Positions 35,803 through 47,583 of a stretch of DNA of 64,000 nucleotides are shown in pieces. Source of the DNA: Argentina anserina (taxonomy: Eukaryota; Streptophyta; Magnoliopsida; Rosales; Rosaceae); the NCBI RefSeq assembly GCF_933775445.1, contig NC_065875.1, forward strand, positions 6,337,001-6,401,000, given 5' to 3'. The notes below the pieces were generated by a model that was not told the DNA's origin, searched no databases, and saw only the letters and a program-made list of their open reading frames with translations. A program made the translations under genes and the position numbers. Numbering within the stretch: the first letter of the stretch is position 1; every line of letters begins with the position of its first letter.

Positions 35803-36351
35803 TCATGCATTAGTGGCCTTGGCATTGTCATTGTTAGTAAACTTGGTCAACATCGACACTTTGGGTAGAGAAACATAGACATCGCAATGCTCCTCATATG
35901 CTCTTTCGCATTCAGCCAGCACCTGAGCCTCAAGAGCTTCCGGTCCATTGAACTCCTCAGGATCCACTTTTGCAAAAGTGTCAAGTGTGTTGTAACGGAA
36001 GGTCTCCAAATGAATCATGGATGGATCTGCTTCTTCTGTAAAAGGCCCTCAGGTAGATCATGGTCACTATCACTAGACTGGTATGTCGCATGGCATACAT
36101 ATATCCAACAAAGTGAAGGGAGACTCATGGTTACACAAATCAAACTCTAAGCGTTTGGTCTCCAACTTGGCAACCAAAGCATAGCCCACAAACTTCTCAA
36201 CAGCCTCATCATAAAGAGGCTTGACAACACTAAAGAGATCTTCTGGGGTGCTGTAGTCAACAACATCTACACGAGCCAACATCTTATCTTTTCCCTTCTT
36301 TTGCGCTCCGACAGCCACCATTTCAAAGATATTAGAACTAGAAAAAGACAT
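35803..36351 (-). other. Two adjacent minus-strand ORFs of unknown nature
   Basis: 36351-36073 encodes 92 aa beginning MSFSSSNIFEMVAVGAQKKG and containing EDLFSVVKPLYDEAVEKFV. 36018-35803 encodes 71 aa with FAKVDPEEFNGPEALEAQVL. Composition is protein-like (charged, amphipathic, rich in Glu/Ala/Val), unlike neighbouring chance frames. They may be two parts of one broken or spliced gene. I do not recognise the family. Confidence 0.35.
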
Positions 36352-36770
36352 CTTTGGCTAGGAAGAAGATATGTTTGGAACTCTTGGCTTGTTGGATGAA
36401 TTGAAGGCTAAGGAGGAGCCACTTATATGTAACTCGGAGGAGGGGCTCTTGTGAGTCTGCATTGTCATCTCTGCATTCCACTCAAGCTAAAAAAGAAGGA
36501 TTCTCTCCCACTCTCAGGATTGTGCATCATGATCTATGCATTCCATTTCTGGTAGCTAGATTCTCTCCCTCTCCATCCCATGACCCTAGCCTCCATCATC
36601 TTCAATTTCCTCGTCACCTTGCATCATCTTTGCATTCACAAAAAGAGACTCACTCCATTCCATTTCTTGCAAAGATGTGACTTATACTTCTCAATTTTAT
36701 TTTCCCATGAAGCCATCCCTTTCGATACTCTTTTTCGCAAATCTGCATTATCATCTCTCCATTACACTTA

Positions 36771-38285
36771 GGATGGTGTATTGTATAGGATTTGTATGGA
36801 TTTTGTTTTTAATTCATAGACTTTCAGAGTAGTCCACAAACTTTTAAAAAGAACACATACTTACATAGATTTCTGTTGATTTCTTTAAAGTCATTGGCTT
36901 TGATTATAAACTTTTATTTATTTATGAAAATCCACAAAGTTCATTATGAACGACTTTTACAGATTTCATAGAAACTCAAAATAATTTTATAACATAAAGT
37001 AATTTGAACATAAAGGAAAACATCTCAATGTCACGAATGAGAAAGTATATGCATCAAATAAAAAAACAATACCAAAAATAAAAGGAAGAAAAAAAACTTT
37101 AACAAAATTTCATGTTGGCGGATGAGTCCCTAAAACAAAGAAAATATCATAATTCTTCTCATTCATCGTCACTTTCTCCATTGTCATAGTTTTCATTATT
37201 GGCATTTTGTTGAACATTTGGTTTGGTATCTACCCACATATGATTGGCAATACTCATTCTCCATTCATTAGCATTATCTCTCTGTTGTTTCTTTCCATGG
37301 GCAAATTTATTGTTTGTGGAAGTCAATAAATTGTTTAAGAAGTTTCAAGATAAAGAAGTCGGTGTTCATGAAATATTGATATGATTAGTATTTTTCTTTC
37401 TTCTTACATACTTTTTTCATCGTCATTGTTTTTAGGCAGAAATATCACTTTAGTCATCAAAGTATGCTTCGATCGATACTACTTGACATTAAACTTTTGA
37501 AAACTTCACTTTGGTCATCCAACTATACTACCCGTATGTCACGTTGGTCATTTTGTTTATCTTCTTTGTTACTTGAACATTAAATCATGTATGGTCATAT
37601 TTATCATTCCAATTAGAAAATAATTACAATGTTGTGCTAGAAAATAAGAAAAAAAATGTCGTTTGATTGTTTTAATCTCCGAAGTACCATTCGAGTTAAC
37701 AAAGAAAAACGGTGAAAATACACGGAATGACCAATGTGACATACATTTAGTGTAGTTGGATGACTAAAATGAAGTTTTTAAAAGTTCAAAGACCAAAGTG
37801 TCGATCGAAGTTTACATCAATGACCAAAGTGATATTTATTCCTTATTATTATTGTTAGCATTGGACATGTGTCCACATATGACAATGTGGTTTTAATAAG
37901 TGTAAAGATATAAGGTAAGAATATAACATAAAGAAGAAGAAAAATAATCATGGGATCGTAGGTTGGATAAACATATTAGGTTGTAGGAAAAAGAATCCGT
38001 AAAGAAAAGACAAAAAGAAAAAAGGTGGAAAATAAACATCTTTAAATACAATGATAAAGTCCATGAAAATCTTTGGTCTATATGTTAGACAATTTTTGAA
38101 TTATGGTGTGTATAATTAAAACTGAAAAATTCATGAGATTCTATGAGTTTATAATTCCATAAGTATGAATGATATTTTGAATACCCACATAATTCTATTA
38201 ATTTAAAAACAAATCATGATTGAATACCCCAAGACTTTCATGGATTCCATAATGACTTTTAAAAATCATAATTGAATACACTTGA
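36771..38285. mobile_element. Degenerate TIR DNA transposon remnant
   Basis: The left end reads GTGTATTGTATAGGATTTG, then TTCATAGACTTTCAGAG (36776-36835). The right end, reverse-complemented, reads GTGTATTCAATTATGATTT, then ATCCATGAAAGTCTTGG (38280-38230), giving loosely matching inverted termini. Subterminal repeats of the same type occur around 38100-38220. No transposase is visible. It contains the snapback MITE at 37437-37845. The superfamily is uncertain (PIF/Harbinger or hAT-like). Confidence 0.45.
37437..37845. mobile_element. Snapback MITE with about 120-bp inverted arms
   Basis: The left arm begins AAATATCACTTTAGTCATC (37440) and includes CTTCGATCGATACT, CTTTTGAAAACTTCACTTTGG, TCATCCAACTATACTAC and TGTCACGTTGGTCATT. 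The right arm, reverse-complemented from 37840, carries the same words in order (AAATATCACTTTGGTCATT, CTTCGATCGACACT, TTTTAAAAACTTCA, TCATCCAACTACACTA, TGTCACATTGGTCATT). The loop is about 150 bp. This is typical of plant MITEs, possibly Mutator-derived. It would fold into a long hairpin if transcribed. Confidence 0.85.
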
Positions 38286-38325
38286 CTTTTGAGTTTCATA
38301 GAGTTCTTTATAACTCTCACTAATT

Positions 38326-40675
38326 CTGTTACGATCTGAATCTTTTTGCCTCTTTCCCATGATTGAGAGTCGTACCAAGTGTAGCGACTATAAAAGTTGA
38401 CTTGTCGCTGCATACGTTTTCGGGAAAACGTCTTTCACTAAAGCTGTAGAGTTCGTCGATACGAATTCGTGGACATGAGACACACCTAAATCGGAGTTCG
38501 TATGAAGAAGTTACGAATAAAAAAAGGTATTTGGGCATTTTTGGATAATAGTATAAATATGAGAATTAAAGAGAAAAATGGGAGGAACCCATATTTTGTT
38601 CCACCCAAACCACAAACTTTAGGCCTCTGGATCTCTGCCGTCCGGCCACCATAGATTGGCACACCGGTCTCGTTTGAAAGGTTGTTGCATCCCCTGTCAA
38701 TTGGTGGTAGCGCCACCTGCTCTCTCGTCGCCGTTTTAGACCGGTGAAGCCCAGAAGGTCCCCCGAAAGTGCACAATTTCGCCGATCTTCTCCTTGCTGA
38801 AACTCCCTCCTCCGGCCACCAATCGGTGAGATTCTTGCCTCATTTGAAAGATCTCATTCCATACTACAAACCCTCCAAAGGATTTAACCCAAATCATTTT
38901 GTGCTAGGAGAATCGAAGAAAAGAAATTCTAGAGTTTAAATTGGGGCTTTTCGGTTTTTGTTAAATTGAAGTGTTTAGGCTCGGATTTGGAGTCTGTGGT
39001 GAAGTAGAAAGTTGTTAGTAATCTCATTTCAATTGTGATGGTGAAATTTGGTGGTCATTGGTGGTGGTCGGAATATGGGCAGCCGGCCGCCACTTCCTGT
39101 GGCGCTTGGGGCGGCTGCCGCCGTGCCAGAGTTGTTTTCGACGGCTTTTTGAGTCGTTTGATGGATGTGAGCGGTGCTGTATTTTGTATAGAATTTTTGG
39201 AGGAGTTTTGAGGTGGAGTACACGATGAATTTCCCGAATTAATCGTAAAAGAGATGAGATCTCAATCATTAAAATTGAGCACCCTCGGTTTTATGATCCT
39301 ATAATATTTTGTGGAGTATACGGAAGTCGTTGGTGAAGTTGGAGAATTTTCGGTTGAAGTTAGAACGATTTAGGTTCGGTTGATATTTTACGAATTATAG
39401 AATTTAATTCTTAATGTGTCATTTTACAGAATACCGAGAGGATACTTGCCCTAAGGAGAGCTCGGAGCACCGACATGCGTAAATATACTGTGAGTCGACA
39501 TTTACTTTTAAATATATGTATGCATGACTATTGAGTTATTTATTCTTTTGGAATTATATTTTGTTTTATGAATATTTATTTGGAAATGGGATCTCCAAGA
39601 GATTGTAAAATTATTTTGGTTTCTTTGAGAAATGAGATTTATAGGAATTTACGATTTATAATTCTAATTATTTTATTTATTTTATTTTAGTTTTATTCCC
39701 TTATTTTGTGACATGTGAGACATGTTGGGATAATATATATATATATTCTATTTTGTGATAGACGGTTGGAAATCGTATGTGGTATTATTTTCGGTTATCT
39801 AAATGAGTTGAACTATGAGTGGCTTGATCCATTGTCAAAATGGTACGTAGGCAGCCTGACCAAGGTTTGGGTGCAATCACCATTATTTAGATTAAATATC
39901 GGTTAATTTTTCCTATGTTTAATGTTGGTTGCTATGTGTTTGTATCGATTGATGGTAGATATGATTTTTGAATTCTTGTATTGGTTTTGGGGTTATAGTT
40001 ACATATTTGTGGTAGGGTTGTGATATGCATTGATTGGAACAGTATATTGGTTATTTATTTGTTCTCCAGTAAGCCTATTAACTCGGCTATTCGATTAGAA
40101 TCAACGAGATATAAACAAGCCTTATCAACTCGGCTGTTCCATTAGAATCAACAAGGTATAGGCAATATATGTATTTATTGTTGAATATGGGGTTGTCGGA
40201 AGATGATGATATGGTGATGATATGATATGATGATGATGATTATGATGATGATGGCGATGATGCTAGCAATGTATATGTATATTCCACCTTATGGTGTCGG
40301 TGGCTATCCCGAGTAGTGCACCAAAGCCCTTTCCGCCTGGGTGGTGATGTGGTATGCCGGAAATCCCATGCAAGCTCGTTACCATCTCCATTAGCGCGAC
40401 GTGATAGTTTTGGGAGTATGAGAGTACACATTTCCTTTTCCCGGAAGGGGCACATTGACGAGAGCTAGCAGAGTATTATAATATCCCTTTCCGCCTTGGA
40501 GGCGATGTGGTATTCAGAAATATCGCAAAAGCCCAATAATAAGAGTATGAGAACATTTCTGAGTTGTCCGGGAGGGGGCATAATGTATGACATATGATAT
40601 GACATGATCACTTTACTGAGGACAGTGGGGATAGTTCATTTTCTAGTATTGATATTATTTTAGACTAGCGGGGAC
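38326..40675 (+). repeat. Ty3/gypsy (Tekay/Del-like) LTR remnant
   Basis: Starting TGTTACGATCTGAATC, this 2.35-kb stretch has the build of long chromovirus-type LTRs. It has a leader with CGGAGTTCGTATGAAGAAGTTACGA (38494-38518), then GATACTTGCCCTAAGGAGAGC (about 39434), and repeated CTTTCCGCCT...GGTGATGTGGTAT blocks. It has internal duplications: AACTCGGCTATTCGATTAG versus AACTCGGCTGTTCCATTAG (40079, 40127), and the CCCTTTCCGCC blocks (40328, 40485). A GAT-rich tract lies at 40203-40262. The right part is cut by the gypsy insertion at 40676. Family placement is by general resemblance. Confidence 0.5.
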
Positions 40676-42530
40676 TGATTGGAGCACTTTGTGCGATGTT
40701 CTTAATATGTTTTTACCTCCATTTTTACTTTTCTTAGCCCTTCTTGTTGTAATATTGAGTCATTGAGTCGTAGTAAGTCTTGGCCAGTATTGGATGCATT
40801 TTTTGTGCTTACATAAGTTAAAAACGCAGAATTGGTCTAGAGTCCTAATTTGAGTAGTAATCCGTGTAGGACTAGGAAACCTAGTTTGATTAAGAGTCTT
40901 AATCTTTCTACGTTTTGGTCACATTGGCGATATTTTGAGAGTCATTCTTGCACTAGGAATCCTTGTTAGACTAGGAAATATAGAGCTCATATATTACATG
41001 TATCTTTTTAAGACAACAATTGTCTAGATTAGGACATAATTTTCGAAACTAATTATCTCTTACTTATGATTTTATTTTCTTATTTTCAGATTGGATTTAA
41101 GAGATAACACTAGAGGAAAACAAGGAGAAGCCATGCACATAGAGTCCTATCATCAACAAGTCATGTAACAATTAAATAGAAGAGATAAAATAGTGGAGAA
41201 AATTAAGAAATTGAGTCCTTGCCGTGAGAAGAAGAAAAGAAAAAGGAAGCAATAAATGTGAAGATTAATTAAGTGAAAAGAAGAGAGATGGAGCCATGCA
41301 TATGCAACCTAAAAGCTAGAAGATGATCATTAAATGAATAAAACATTGCATGCTTTAGGGAACAAAACATGACATGATTTAGGGAATAAAACATCGCATG
41401 ATTAAAGAATTAAAGCATGACATTATAATAGGAAGAAAGAGACAGTATCAAAGAGCTAACCGTGCATCATACCTTCTCTATATATACAAGGCTTCACCTC
41501 TCAAATAAGGGCACTTCTCATTTGCATTCAAGAGCCAAAACTCTAGCAAAATACTACCTCAAACATTCTTCACCAAAAACAGCAAGCCGTTCTCCCCCCT
41601 ATATAAATTTCATCTCCACCGAAATCACCATTGAAGACACACCTCCAAGGTTCCTACAAGTGTGATTCTCGCAACTCATCTTCATTGCTTTGTTTGTTTT
41701 TTATTTTCTACAATACTTTGTCTATGGAGATTGTAGTATAATGTTTGTGTGAGATTATTGTTTTGTATTTAGATTCGAAATTTTCAGATTGTTTTATCGG
41801 ATTTTTGGATCTTTGCTATAATTATTGAGTTTGTATTTCTATTGCTGTGTTCTAATCATCTTTCTCATACTTTTAGATAATTTTCAGATATGTGCATATG
41901 AATTTAGTGCTTGGATACAATCCCTAAGATTGTATTTGAGTGCTAGATTCATCAACCATATTGACACAAATCGAATCATGCCCTAAGTAGGTTCGGTTTG
42001 TGTTGATTAAAAGTGGTAAAAATTCTGGAAATTTGCATGTGAAACAATGGTGGGTGACGCCAGACATGAAACATGTCTCTAACAAAGATTTGGTGCTTAA
42101 ATGTAATCTTGTTTGATTTCTACTCTAAGTGTTATTGAATTCGATTGCATGCAAATTTAGATTAGGCCCTAAGTCAATCTAAATGTTAAATGAAATCTTG
42201 CATGATTAGATAATCCCCTAAGGCTCTAATTGTATTGGTGTCTAAAAAGTATGTAATTGGTCAAATTAGAATACATGATAGGTTCGAACTTGTAATTATG
42301 TTGTGTAATGGTAAATTTGGTTTAAGTTTGTTAAAGATAAGTCGATCATGTAAATAATAATTTAGGTTTTATTTTAGTAGTTAATAATCAATCTCAAAGC
42401 CCCCATTATTTGTTAACACTAAAAGTTTAGAGTTCCCTTCAATTCCCCAGACTGAACGATCCCTACTTATTTTATACTAACGATGACATTTTGCAGAGTT
42501 TATTATAGACGTTTAATTAACAATCTATCA
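40676..42530 (+). repeat. 5' LTR of the gypsy element
   Basis: It starts TGATTGGAGCACTTTGTGCG and ends AACAATCTATCA, giving TGAT/ATCA inverted termini and 1855 bp. A TATA-like box lies at 41477-41487 (TATATATACA). The end block CAGACTGAACGATCCC...TATACTAACGATGACATTTTGCAG is shared with the other family members. No clear primer-binding site follows 42530. Confidence 0.8.
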
Positions 42531-42733
42531 ATTTGTTTTATTCTATATTTTTGTGATAAATGTTTTAATTTTGTTATAGTTTGCATATAGGACACTTGTT
42601 ACACTTAGATAAAGTTTTAAGGAAGCTAAAATATTTATTTATGCTTAGTTTATTGTAAGTTATAAAATAAACGGAATAAGTAAAGTCCATTTTGTTAATA
42701 TTAGCCTTAACCCTCCATTTGTACCTTGCTAAG

Positions 42734-44777
42734 TGATAAAGCGTTTTGTTAGAACGTCTATAAAATACCCTGAAAAACATCATCGTTAGTATAGAATAAG
42801 CAGGGATTGTTCAGTCCGGAGAATCAAAAGGGTCTCAACACTTAAACTACTACTTAAAATAAATCCTAAATTGGGGGATTTGATTTGGATTCTAAAACTA
42901 CTACTTAAAATAAATCCTAAATTACTTATATACAATTGATCTACCACTCATCACATAACCAAAACACGAATTCTACTCAAGAGACATGTATGACATGCAT
43001 AGAATAACATATAGGCAGCAAGTATTTTCGATTCTTCTTAAGTCCATTTCAATTCCAATTCTAATTAGAGTCCAAAACGGTTCATCTAATCGTTAAGACT
43101 TCTTAATTATTTAGAATCAACGAAGCGTTCAATCCTAAACATATGCTAAAAAGAGTTCAACATAACAAAACGTTCTAGTTAAACAACAAAGTAGCACATA
43201 AACACAATAAGTCGAATTGGAAACATGTAAGCAAGCATGGCGTCACTCATCTTGATTAGACATCCAAATTCCTAGAACTATCACAACCCTAAACAAATAT
43301 CAATAATTGAAACACGAAGCGCATATTCAATCAAAGAACACTTTGGTGAATTAAATCGCAACCTTAGGAGAACCATGGCCTTGGCTTCCTCAAGCATTGA
43401 TTTTGATGCACAAGTTCATGGAATAAATTGAAATAAAACCTAAATTAATTTCGAAAATACTACTGCCCTAAGCTATTACACACGGCATACATACATATTT
43501 CATGAGTTCGTACAATCAAAACATAAAACCAAAGAAGTCTGAATTTATATTCTTCATATATGAAACCGAAAATAACATCCAATAATTCATTCATAGAATT
43601 CGAAAATTGCAGAAAATAAAAAGAAAGATTACAAGCCATGGATGAATCACACATTAGAAACCTTCTAGGATGAAGCAAGGATGAAATCGAATTGGAAGAG
43701 GAGGAAGATGAGCACGGTTTGGTGATGATGGATGAAGGTTTTTGGCTTGAATTTTTTGGATGTATTTGGGCAGCAATTCGGCTAGCTTTGTGAGAGAATG
43801 GAGATGCAAAATATGAAGGGAGGTCGTGCTTTTTATAGAGGAAGGAGGAGAGGAGGGGCTGCTAGGGTTTTGAATGGGCTGATACATGTATGCATGGCTA
43901 TGATCTTTTCTCTTTAATTGGATCGAATATGTGCCCCTCTTTTCCTTGTAGAACAAGCTCTTATCTCCTTATTTATCTAGGGTTACACATCATGCGCTGA
44001 GCTCCTTCTCCTTGATGACTGTGGACGGCTCCTCCCTACAATTTCTCAAGAGTTCACACGACATGGAACTCCTTGGGCTGATCACAAGGCACGGCCTCCT
44101 CTCCTATTTTCTCTCAAGAGTCTTGCACGGCAAGGACTCATATTTCTTCTCCAATTCATGCATTCTCTCATCTCCTATCTTGCACGGATGATCTCTATTT
44201 TAATTCCTTGAACTATCTCTTAAATCCAAACTTGAAAATAAGAAAAGAAAATCAATAGTAAGAGATAATGTATTTCGAAAATCATGTCATAATCTAGACA
44301 TTTGTTGTCTTAAAAAGACACATGTAATAGATGAGCTCAACTAGATTAGGAAAGTTTCTAATTTGCAAAACGGAAACTTACTAGAATAAGTAAGTTACTA
44401 GAACAAGAAAGTTCATTTAGGAAAGTTTCGTAATAAGAGTTTGAGTTCAAGTAGGACTTTCCAAAATGGTACGTTTCCTAGTCTAACAAGGATTCCTAAT
44501 GCAAAAAGGACTCTCAAGATATCGCCAATGCGACCAAAACGTAGAAAGATAAAGACTCCTAATTCAACTAGGTTTCCTAGTCCTATAAAGATTCCTACTC
44601 AAACTAGGACTCTAGACCAATTCTTCGTTTTTAACTCGTTTAAGCACAAATACACATCCATAACCGTCCTAAACTCCTATTGTGACTCAATGACTCGATA
44701 TTACAACAATAAGGGTTAAACAAAGTACAAATGGAGGTAAAAACATATTAAGAACGCAGCACAAAGTGCTCCTATCA
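42734..44777 (-). mobile_element. Solo LTR, inverted, TSD CTAAG
   Basis: On the minus strand it starts TGATAGGAGCACTTTGTGC at 44777 and ends GCTTTATCA at 42734, 2044 bp. It has TGAT/ATCA termini and identical CTAAG flanks (42729-42733 and 44778-44782). The TATA-like box CTCTATAAAA is at 43840-43831 on the minus strand. It belongs to the same family as 40676-42530 and lies tail-to-tail with it, 203 bp apart. Being solo, it formed by insertion and then recombination between its two LTRs. Confidence 0.92.
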
Positions 44778-45400
44778 CTAAGGTCACTTGGAGTTGAGGG
44801 CAGCTTTTATTAACACTTTAGGGCCAGTCTAACACTCAAAGTTATTTCGAGCTGAGTAAGGGGCATGCTATTTTCATTACCCTAGTTTAAGGTTTAAAAA
44901 ATTGGATCTCAGAGGCACATAGACTGACATACATCTCAGTGATGGAGTCGATTGAGAAAACATCTTTTCGAGGATGTGGCCCCCGTGGTGTCCAACAAAT
45001 GAGTCATACCTTGCGACTATCTTTGATTCTAACTATCCAACCTTCTGAAACAAAAGAATGAGTTTGTGTCTAGACGACGTACTTAGGCCGCACGTCTAAC
45101 TCGCTTTATAACTTAGAAAATAACTTTGTATAAATAGATGTATATAGTTTCAAAAGAAAATGATATTCTAACTTTTAAGGTATATCGGATAAAGCAAGAC
45201 CTTTACATGAGGCTGTTTCAGTCCATTGCACAGCTAGCTCCTCTGCTCCACGTACCTTAAATATTAGGATTGTGTGTGAATAAAATCAATTAGACTTAGT
45301 AATACTTTACACTTGTAGATTTCGTAACAATAAAAAAATAAAAAATAAAAAAGAAATAAAATAAAAGAAGAAAAAAATAATGAAGAATAAAAGAAAATAT

Positions 45401-45401
45401 A

Positions 45402-45452
<51 letters not shown>
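45401..45452 (+). repeat. (AAT)n microsatellite
   Basis: About 17 uninterrupted AAT/ATA triplets within the gypsy internal region, preceded by an A-rich tract (45330-45400). Confidence 0.97.
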
Positions 45453-45453
<1 letters not shown>

Positions 45454-45490
45454 GATTAAAGGAAAGAAGTTCTAACTGGGCCAGAAAGTT

Positions 45491-45694
45491 TTGTTATTCC
45501 ATTCAAGGCTTATGTTATTTCCAGGAAAACTTCGTTCGCATTGGGTTGGCCAATTTGTTGTTATTAACGTGTTTGCTCATAGTGCAGTTGAGATTCAAAG
45601 TGATACAACAGGGAAGACATTCAAGGTGAATGAGCATCGACTTAAGCCCTACTATGAGCCATTTGAGGAGCACACGTATGAGAGGAAATTGTGA
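45491..45694 (+). pseudogene. Ty3/gypsy integrase C-terminal fragment
   Basis: The 67-codon frame contains [20 protein letters not shown], then [20 protein letters not shown] and [10 protein letters not shown]. This is the GPY/F-like C-terminal region of plant gypsy integrases (GKLRSRW.GPF pattern, here with GQF), which binds DNA during integration. Everything upstream of it in pol is missing, so it is a remnant. The stop at 45692-45694 is followed by about 1.9 kb of non-coding sequence up to the 3' LTR. Confidence 0.85.
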
Positions 45695-47583
45695 GAGATG
45701 CGCCTAAAGGAGAATGAACATGAGAGAGTCTAGGCTAAGAGACTATAAAACTCAAGCATTGCATGGGAGGCAACCTATTTCAACCGTATCTGTGGATGAG
45801 TCGTCTACGGGAGTTTGAATTTTCTAATCTCTTCACTCTTATGGTTGAATTGTATATGTGATTGTATTTTATGCTTGTGAATTACATTCTTACTATTGAG
45901 GACAATGTAATTTTTTAAAGTGTGGGGTATGTTTACAAGTTTGCTTTGTGTTTATTTGTTTCTGTTAAAAAAAAGTTCAAAAAAGAAAAGGCTGCTTGGC
46001 GCGATCCATGATCCAAAAATACAAGATCAGGCTAGGAAACGAATTATACCTCTTATGGTTTATATTGCGTATGTAAGGTTTGCTGGTCTGTAAAGGCAAA
46101 GCTTCTCACCTAATCGAGAATTACTTTGGGTATGTTTGCTTTATTTGAGTCAATTGAGTCTTAGGATGCCCCTAAACTCTAGGATGATTATGTCTCTAAA
46201 TACATAGATGATAGTTTTGCATTCTATAAGAATTGAATTGTAAGTTTTATTAATAATGTGAATTTTGTATCAACATGTGAGATTTGGATTGATTGATCAT
46301 GGCATACATTTTTGGTCAGTTTAAAGTCTATAACAACTTGTGATTTTTTTAGCCTATATGTACTTTTTTCATGAGATATAATATGAAATTTCGTGGTTGT
46401 TCATGAATCTCACTATTCTTTGCATATTCAATAGCTATGTGTCATAGCTTTTAATGGACTCTAGAATTTACTAGAACTCATTTTTGTGACTCTAGAAACT
46501 TTTAAGTCATAAAATGCTCTGCTTTTGAAAAGTTATGGATCATTTCTAGGAATACCACCACTTTAGCCAAACAGCCATGTATCCTTTTATGTGCCATGTT
46601 TGAGAGCCCTTAGTTGAACCCCATTTAAGCCTATATTGAGCCTTTTCTTCATCACCTATGTTATCTCCATGCTTAGTATAGTTACATCCACCTTGTCCTA
46701 TAGACTTGGCAAAATTCTTGTTGAGATGATGTTATGATGATGCATGAAATAAGTGTGGGGTGAAAGACATGTGAAAAAAGAATCAACAAGCTTTTTAAGC
46801 AAGCATTGCCAAAAAAGAAAAAAAAATGAATGATGAACTCGGCAAGAAAAGAAAAAAAAGAAAAAAAAACTATGTTGTCTTCCATTTGTGATTTGGAGTT
46901 GAGTTGTAATTGAAGGTCTAAAACTTTTTACTTGACCTTTGTCCATGTTCACTTTGTGGTTATAATGATGATTGTGCCCAACTTGTTATATTCGGCCCCT
47001 GATGGTGTGTGGTGTCATAATGATGATGTTTACTCTGCTAAGTCTATATGATTACCTTTGTGATTCCTTGATATTTCATGCCTTTAGCTAAGCCTAAACA
47101 TTTACATTATCTAATGATCCTAATGATTTTGAAAATGAGCAAATCTTGGTTTGTGGAGATGATTACAAGAGTTGAGCATATGGTTTTGGTCCATTTGTGC
47201 ACTTAGTTGTTAAATGAGGTTTTCCTTTGTTATTCACAAAGTGCTTTCATTTGTTGAAATATGCAAGTTATTTGATGCCTTAATATCAGTTCTCTTGCAT
47301 ATACTTGTGTGTGAATGATAACCATGAATCTGAGTGAAAAGAAGAGAGTATGCCTTGTGTGGAGGATTTGATTGCCGAAACATGTTAAATGCTTATTGTC
47401 TCGTATTTGACTTATTCATAGTATGAAGCATGTTTATGAAACTTAGAATTTATGTGCTTACATTCAAATGCTTAAACTTGAAAGCTATGTGTTTTGAGAT
47501 TCTGAGGCAATCATTTAGGAGTAATATTGTCTTGTTTAGTTTTGTTTTGCTAAGGGACTAGCAAAAGTCAGGTGTGGGGTAGT
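45695..47583 (+). other. Long non-coding 3' region of the gypsy element
   Basis: It runs from the integrase remnant to the polypurine stretch. No frame on either strand has protein-like content; A-rich tracts at 46815-46870 give spurious Phe-rich frames on the minus strand. Long 3' untranslated segments before the 3' LTR are usual in Tat/Athila-like plant gypsy elements, where an env-like ORF may lie. None is seen here. Confidence 0.6.

Noticed and set aside
45491..45694. Possible host chromodomain or integrase-like gene
   Set aside because: The motif order and the flanking LTRs show it to be the C-terminal scrap of a gypsy integrase.
46682..46952. Phe-rich minus-strand frames
   Set aside because: They come from A-rich tracts in the non-coding part of the gypsy element.
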